Assembly (NCBI GenBank): GCA_032153715.1
Contig: JALDYR010000003.1
Location: forward strand, 124,001 to 188,000
Direction: 5' to 3'
DNA: 64,000 nucleotides
Origin: SEAL01 sp032153715
GTDB lineage: Bacteria > Patescibacteriota > Saccharimonadia > Saccharimonadales > Saccharimonadaceae
The notes under the pieces are model-generated. The model ran no database searches and was not told where the DNA came from. It saw only the letters and a list, made by a program, of their open reading frames with translations. Made by a program: the position numbers and the translations under genes. Below, piece after piece: positions 60,067-64,000 of the stretch (positions within the stretch are counted from its first letter, which is position 1; the number at the start of each line of letters is the position of its first letter).

Positions 60067-60170
60067 TGCCTTTACTATAACAAACTTACGCTTAAAATCG
60101 ACAGGTACTAGCGTTGTGATTTTGTTTCTGATACCATTAGCATAAACAGCATCTATCAAGAGGAGATAAA

Positions 60171-61334
60171 ATGCATACAGTTATCGTGGGGGGCGGCTTT
60201 GCTGGAGTAACGGCAGCGCTAGAACTAAGCAAAAAACAGCTTGGGAAAATTACATTAATTTCAGATCAACCGTACTTTTTGCATCACGCAACACTCTACG
60301 CAACTGCAACTGGTCGAAGCATTCACGAGTCAGTTGTTGACCTGGAAGATATGTTTGCCGAATACCATGACATCGACGTCGTTATTGATACAATGACAAA
60401 AATCGATGCCGACAAACACATTGTTTTTGGGGCGCATGGCAAAAAATACATTTATGATAACCTTGTCATCGGCATTGGTGTCGTCACGACCTACTTTGGC
60501 ATTAATGGCATGGCTGATCACAGTTACGGCATTAAAACACTTAATGAAGTTAATGCATTCAAAGATCACATCAAGAGCGAAGTGCTCGCTGACAAACACC
60601 TCGACAAAAACTACGTTGTGATTGGCGCTGGGCCAACGGGCATTGAACTTGCTGGTGCATTGCAGTCATATCTCCTCGAACTGAAAGACCGCTACATGAC
60701 AAAGGGCAAGATCAACATTACCCTTGTTGAAGCTGCGCCAAAGATCCTTCCGCGCTCATCTAATACCGCAAGCAAGAAAGTACAAAAACGGCTCGAAGAC
60801 CTTGGCGTGAAAGTCCTGGTCAACCATAAAGTCGAAGCGCTCACTGATGATTACATCATGATCGAGGGCAAGAAAGTGCCGACGCATACTGCCGTCTGGA
60901 CATCAGGTGTGGCGAATCACCCATTCTTTGGCCAGCACCCTGATATCTTTACACTCCTTGATCGCGGGCCACGTCCGGTTATTGTCGACGATCACATGCA
61001 GGCCTACAAGGATATCTACGTCCTAGGTGACAACGCTGCCGTTCCAAACGCTGGCGTTGCCTGGACAGCGGTTCGTAGTGCACGATTTGTTGCTGATCAC
61101 TTGGCTCGCAAGATCACGCAGCGCCCATTCAAGAAATACCACTATCCAAAACCAGCAGAATCATTTCCAATTGGTGATGGCTGGGCGTATACGGAATGGC
61201 GCGGCATCTACGCAGCTGGCAAGACTGGCTACCTGATTCGTCGTTTGATGGAGCTGAAAAACTACCGTGCATTATTGCCCTATGACCAGGCAATTGCAGC
61301 GTGGCGATCGCACACAATACGCGAAGCTGAATAA
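60171..61334 (+). CDS. Type II NADH dehydrogenase (NDH-2)
   Basis: A 387-aa FAD flavoprotein of the pyridine nucleotide-disulfide family. FAD motif VGGGFAG (6-12), second dinucleotide motif VIGAGPTGIELAGA, and VLGDNAAVPN near the C-terminus. It oxidises NADH without pumping protons, passing electrons to a quinone or other acceptor. No other respiratory gene is seen, so it may serve NAD+ recycling. Two basic hydrophobic helices at the end may touch the membrane. GAGGAG site. Confidence 0.9.
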   Translation: MHTVIVGGGFAGVTAALELSKKQLGKITLISDQPYFLHHATLYATATGRSIHESVVDLEDMFAEYHDIDVVIDTMTKIDADKHIVFGAHGKKYIYDNLVIGIGVVTTYFGINGMADHSYGIKTLNEVNAFKDHIKSEVLADKHLDKNYVVIGAGPTGIELAGALQSYLLELKDRYMTKGKINITLVEAAPKILPRSSNTASKKVQKRLEDLGVKVLVNHKVEALTDDYIMIEGKKVPTHTAVWTSGVANHPFFGQHPDIFTLLDRGPRPVIVDDHMQAYKDIYVLGDNAAVPNAGVAWTAVRSARFVADHLARKITQRPFKKYHYPKPAESFPIGDGWAYTEWRGIYAAGKTGYLIRRLMELKNYRALLPYDQAIAAWRSHTIREAE

Positions 61335-61382
61335 TTAACAACATTATCAAAGACATCTATTGTAAAAACATAAGCGGCTTAC

Positions 61383-61388
61383 TATAAT
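61383..61388 (+). promoter_or_regulatory. -10 box of the glucan cluster
   Basis: TATAAT at 61383-61388, preceded by AC rather than an extended TG. Transcription would start near 61394-61396, giving a 60-nt leader before the GT4 ATG that contains a possible small reading frame. Confidence 0.65.
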
Positions 61389-61390
61389 CA

Positions 61391-61459
61391 GTGGTGAAAG
61401 CTAAAAAAAGAAAAGGGAGCAAGCGGCGAGACAGCATTAATCGCCGATCAGTGTTATGA
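61391..61459 (+). CDS. Possible basic leader peptide, 22 aa
   Basis: GTG-GTG start followed by KAKKRKGSKRRDSINRRSVL; its TGA overlaps the GT4 ATG (ATGA), a coupling layout. The GT4 gene has no clear ribosome site of its own, which supports coupling. The second GTG (61394) would be almost leaderless. Could also be untranslated. Function unknown. Confidence 0.3.
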   Translation: MVKAKKRKGSKRRDSINRRSVL

Positions 61460-62676
61460 AAATTCTAATGCTCGGGTGGGAATTGCCTCCGCATAATAGC
61501 GGCGGCCTCGGGGTTGCGTGTTACCATATGTCCAAAGCTCTTGCGGTCAAAGGCGCTGACATTGATTTTGTCGTGCCCTACGCTGCCGAACATCCAACTG
61601 TCGACTTTATGCGTATTCATAGCGCGACTTCCGTCTTTCCCCTGGAACGCTATGGCATGGGCGCCTACGACAGCAAGATGTTGTTAGAGCGTAATCTTTC
61701 CGAGGCAGATGCCGATAGCCTCAAAGACATGCGCGGCGTTCAAAAGCGCTACGTTCAATTCGTCGAAAACCTTGTCAAAGAAGTAAAGCCAGAAGCGATT
61801 CACGCTCATGACTGGCTGACGATGGAAGCTGGCGTCCGAGCAAAAGAACTCACCAATGCTCCACTTATTATTCATGTTCACGCAACTGAGTTTGATCGTT
61901 CCGGCGAACTCAGCGGCAACCCGATCGTTCACGAAATCGAACAGCAGGCTCTCTTGATGGCTGACCGTATTATTGCGGTCAGTAATATTACCAAAAGTAT
62001 CATCGTGCAGCGTTATGGCATTCCAGCTGACAAGGTCGAGGTCGTTTACAACGCGATCGATACGACCAGCTTTGAAGCGTATGACTACGATGCTCAGACC
62101 TATCGCTACCTTGAGGCGCTTAAAAAAGAAGGTTACACCGTCGCAGCAACCGTTACTAGGTTCACTGTCCAAAAGGGTCTGTCGCACTTTGTTCGGGCCG
62201 CTGCCCGTGCCTGCGAAAAATATGACAAGCTCGTGTTCTTGATGGCTGGCGACGGTGAACAGCGCGACGAGCTGATTCAGTTAGCTGCCGACTTGGGCAT
62301 TTCAGACAAGATGTTCTTTACAGGATTTGTCCGCGGCAAAAAGTGGCGTGACTCGTACTCGGTAGCTGACATCTTTGTCATGAGTTCTGTCAGTGAGCCA
62401 TTTGGCCTGACGGCACTCGAAGCAGCGCACCATGACAGCGCGCTGATCATTAGTAAACAATCCGGCGTCGGTGAAGTCCTAAAGAATATCTTCCGCTTCG
62501 ACTTCTGGGACGTTGACACACTGGCCGATCAGATGATTGCTATCGCCTCATCAGCTAGTTTGTCACAAGAGTTACGTGAGAATGTTAAAAAAGAGTATGA
62601 TTCAATTTCTTGGCACGATGTTGCCGAGCAATGTTTTAATATATATAACCGCATGAAGGCAGGGGCACTCGTATGA
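61456..62676 (+). CDS. GT4 family glycosyltransferase, glycogen-synthase-like
   Basis: A 406-aa GT-B enzyme opening MKILMLGWELPPHNSGGLGV (KTGGL-type donor motif). HAHDWLTMEAG, VSNITKSI, VYNAID, then the C-terminal nucleotide-sugar site FVMSSVSEPFGLTALEAAH (E-x7-E). It probably builds an α-glucan, because GH57 and GH15 glucan enzymes follow. No Shine-Dalgarno; see the upstream peptide. ATGA overlap with GH57. Confidence 0.9.
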   Translation: MKILMLGWELPPHNSGGLGVACYHMSKALAVKGADIDFVVPYAAEHPTVDFMRIHSATSVFPLERYGMGAYDSKMLLERNLSEADADSLKDMRGVQKRYVQFVENLVKEVKPEAIHAHDWLTMEAGVRAKELTNAPLIIHVHATEFDRSGELSGNPIVHEIEQQALLMADRIIAVSNITKSIIVQRYGIPADKVEVVYNAIDTTSFEAYDYDAQTYRYLEALKKEGYTVAATVTRFTVQKGLSHFVRAAARACEKYDKLVFLMAGDGEQRDELIQLAADLGISDKMFFTGFVRGKKWRDSYSVADIFVMSSVSEPFGLTALEAAHHDSALIISKQSGVGEVLKNIFRFDFWDVDTLADQMIAIASSASLSQELRENVKKEYDSISWHDVAEQCFNIYNRMKAGALV

Positions 62677-63902
62677 GCAAAAAATCAATTGCATTGTATC
62701 TTCAGATACACCAACCATACCGAGTCCGACCGTATAGCGTGTTTGATACCGGCGAAACGCATGACTACTTTAATACTCCAATTGCTGATGCTGGTACGAA
62801 TAACGAGACTATCTTCCGCAAGGTAGCCGACAAATCATATCGTCCAATGAATGCCGTCCTGGAACGCCTTCTTCACGATAATCCAGAGTTCAAACTGTCC
62901 CTCAGTATCACTGGTACCTTCCTTGAGCAGGCTGAACAATGGGCGCCTGATGTGATTGAAAGCTTCCAGCGCCTGGTCGCAACTGGCCAGGTCGAACTGC
63001 TGTCGGAAACCTATCACCACAGCCTCGCCTTCTTCTATAGCCGTCACGAATTTGAAGCGCAAGTCGAACTGCACCGCGCCAAGATTCGCCAGCTGTTCAA
63101 TGTCGAGACAAAGGTATTCCGTAATACCGAGCTTGCCTACAACGATGAGTTAGCACATTGGGCTGATGACTATGGCTTTAATGGTATTCTTGCCGAAGGT
63201 TGGGACACGGTACTCGATTGGCGTAGTCCAAACTTCGTATACAAGCCACTTGGCACGCATAATATCTCACTTCTCCTAAAGAACTACCGCCTGAGCGATG
63301 ACCTCGCATTCCGCTTTAGTAATCAAGCGTGGAGCGAATGGCCACTCGACACAAAGAAGTATACCTCTTGGATTGATGATGCACTCAAAGACAGTCAAAT
63401 TGTTAACCTATTTATGGACTACGAAACCTTTGGTGAACACCAATGGGCTGATACGGGAATCTTTGGGTTCTTTGAAGAGTTTGTTAATGAATGCACCAAT
63501 AGTCACGACAAAGCATTTGTTACTATTAGTGAAGCAATTGCCCAAAACGCGCCTGCAGGTGAAATGAGCATGCCGCACACTGTGACATGGGCAGACAGCG
63601 AGCGTGACCTTAGCGCCTGGATGGGCAATAGCCTTCAGCAGGAAGCACTTCGTCATCTTTATGCACTTCATAATGACGTTATTCGAAGCAACGATACTGA
63701 GCTTATCGCTGACTGGCGACGGCTACAGTCATCAGACTTGGTTTACTATATGAGCACCAAATGGCAGCACGATGGTGACGTCCACGCTTACTTTAGTCCG
63801 TACGACTCACCGTATGATGCATTCCTGTACTACGTGAATGTTATTCGCGACATTCGCTGGCGCGTTATGCAACATCATCAGGTAGGGGGCCTCAATGGCT
63901 AG
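62673..63902 (+). CDS. GH57 family glycoside hydrolase
   Basis: A 409-aa GH57 enzyme (α-amylase or branching-type). HQPYR near residue 13, TGTFLEQAE, SETYHHSLAFF, nucleophile E153 in FRNTELAYN, GILAEGWD and the acid Asp in FMDYETFGEH. It acts on α-1,4-glucans inside the cell, as no signal peptide is seen. Overlaps GT4 by 4 nt and GH15 by 8 nt: one operon. Confidence 0.92.
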   Translation: MSKKSIALYLQIHQPYRVRPYSVFDTGETHDYFNTPIADAGTNNETIFRKVADKSYRPMNAVLERLLHDNPEFKLSLSITGTFLEQAEQWAPDVIESFQRLVATGQVELLSETYHHSLAFFYSRHEFEAQVELHRAKIRQLFNVETKVFRNTELAYNDELAHWADDYGFNGILAEGWDTVLDWRSPNFVYKPLGTHNISLLLKNYRLSDDLAFRFSNQAWSEWPLDTKKYTSWIDDALKDSQIVNLFMDYETFGEHQWADTGIFGFFEEFVNECTNSHDKAFVTISEAIAQNAPAGEMSMPHTVTWADSERDLSAWMGNSLQQEALRHLYALHNDVIRSNDTELIADWRRLQSSDLVYYMSTKWQHDGDVHAYFSPYDSPYDAFLYYVNVIRDIRWRVMQHHQVGGLNG

Positions 63903-64000
63903 GCCAATTGTCCTTAGTAACGGCGAACTACATATCGGCTTGAACAACTACGGCCTTGTTCACGATTTTTACTATCCATATGTTGGACTAGAAAATCATT
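63895..64000 (+). CDS. GH15-like glucoamylase/glucan hydrolase (partial)
   Basis: The first 35 residues only: MARPIVLSNGELHIGLNNYG followed by LVHDFYYPYVGLENH, which matches the N-terminal super-sandwich of GH15 proteins. The gene continues beyond the window. AGGTAGGGGG 3 nt before the ATG. Third gene of the GT4-GH57-GH15 operon for glycogen or maltodextrin use. Confidence 0.8.
   Translation, partial: MARPIVLSNGELHIGLNNYGLVHDFYYPYVGLENH

Noticed and set aside
1..64000. CRISPR arrays, insertion sequences, prophage genes or rRNA
   Set aside because: No regularly spaced repeats, transposase, integrase or rRNA signatures were found on either strand.

Overview
The window looks like about 64 kb of chromosome from a small-genome bacterium of the Candidate Phyla Radiation (Patescibacteria), most probably Candidatus Saccharibacteria (TM7). 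This placement is inferred from gene content and style, not from a marker-gene tree. It rests on very tight gene packing, many short lineage-specific genes, many transcripts that seem to lack a leader, type IV pilin-like proteins, an isolated type II NADH dehydrogenase, a GT4-GH57-GH15 glucan cluster, and DnaX and RecR proteins without their usual zinc fingers. TGA is used as a stop codon, and the only tRNA seen is tRNA-Trp(CCA), so the standard code is in use.

Layout. 0-4 kb: small proteins (coiled-coil, FKBP isomerase, PspC, DUF4342, hypotheticals). 4-11 kb: PAP2 phosphatase, aldo/keto reductase, an exonuclease/GIY-YIG fusion, Tgt and an AI-2E family permease. 11-14 kb: cysS with a DHH phosphoesterase. 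14.5 kb: an orphan histidine kinase with a paralogue at 37.4 kb. 16-21.4 kb: a minus-strand replication and recombination block, dnaX-dnaB-GT39-ybaB-recR. 22-24.5 kb: thymidine kinase and two tandem pilin-like genes. 24.6-25.8 kb: rplJ-rplL behind a recognisable L10 leader with an attenuator. 26.5-29.4 kb: a thymidylate cluster, thyA then nudix-dcd-tmk. 31-34.8 kb: the secE-nusG-rplK-rplA group with extra genes inserted. 35-37 kb: a glycosyltransferase, a YgjP-like metallopeptidase and a P-loop kinase.

The most interesting part is 39.0-46.0 kb. A four-gene minus-strand operon encodes a small membrane protein, a processive GT2 polysaccharide synthase and two exported NodB-type deacetylases carrying putative carbohydrate-binding modules. 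Facing it is a gene for an exported GH10 glycoside hydrolase. A 9-bp inverted repeat with a 10-bp spacer lies in the shared promoter region. I infer a synthase-dependent, partly deacetylated exopolysaccharide system in an ultra-small bacterium, with a hydrolase that may trim the polymer or attack a host glycan.

46-55 kb is an accessory stretch: metallopeptidase, class C beta-lactamase-like protein, cupin, pentapeptide protein, an ArsR/flavin-oxidoreductase/NADP-oxidoreductase cassette, an EamA transporter and orphans. 55-59 kb holds an OLD-like ATPase with a TOPRIM-like region, an EEP hydrolase, a deoxyribonucleotidase-like HAD and a nucleotidyltransferase, ending at tRNA-Trp, whose 3' end is duplicated nearby. 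59-64 kb: MscS channel, NDH-2 and the GT4-GH57-GH15 cluster.

A recurring regulatory style is visible. In at least thirteen genes a good -10 box ends only 6-8 nt before the start codon, which implies leaderless mRNAs. Ribosomal, small orphan and operon-internal genes mostly have strong Shine-Dalgarno sites instead. All functional calls are from motif recognition only; no database search was run.
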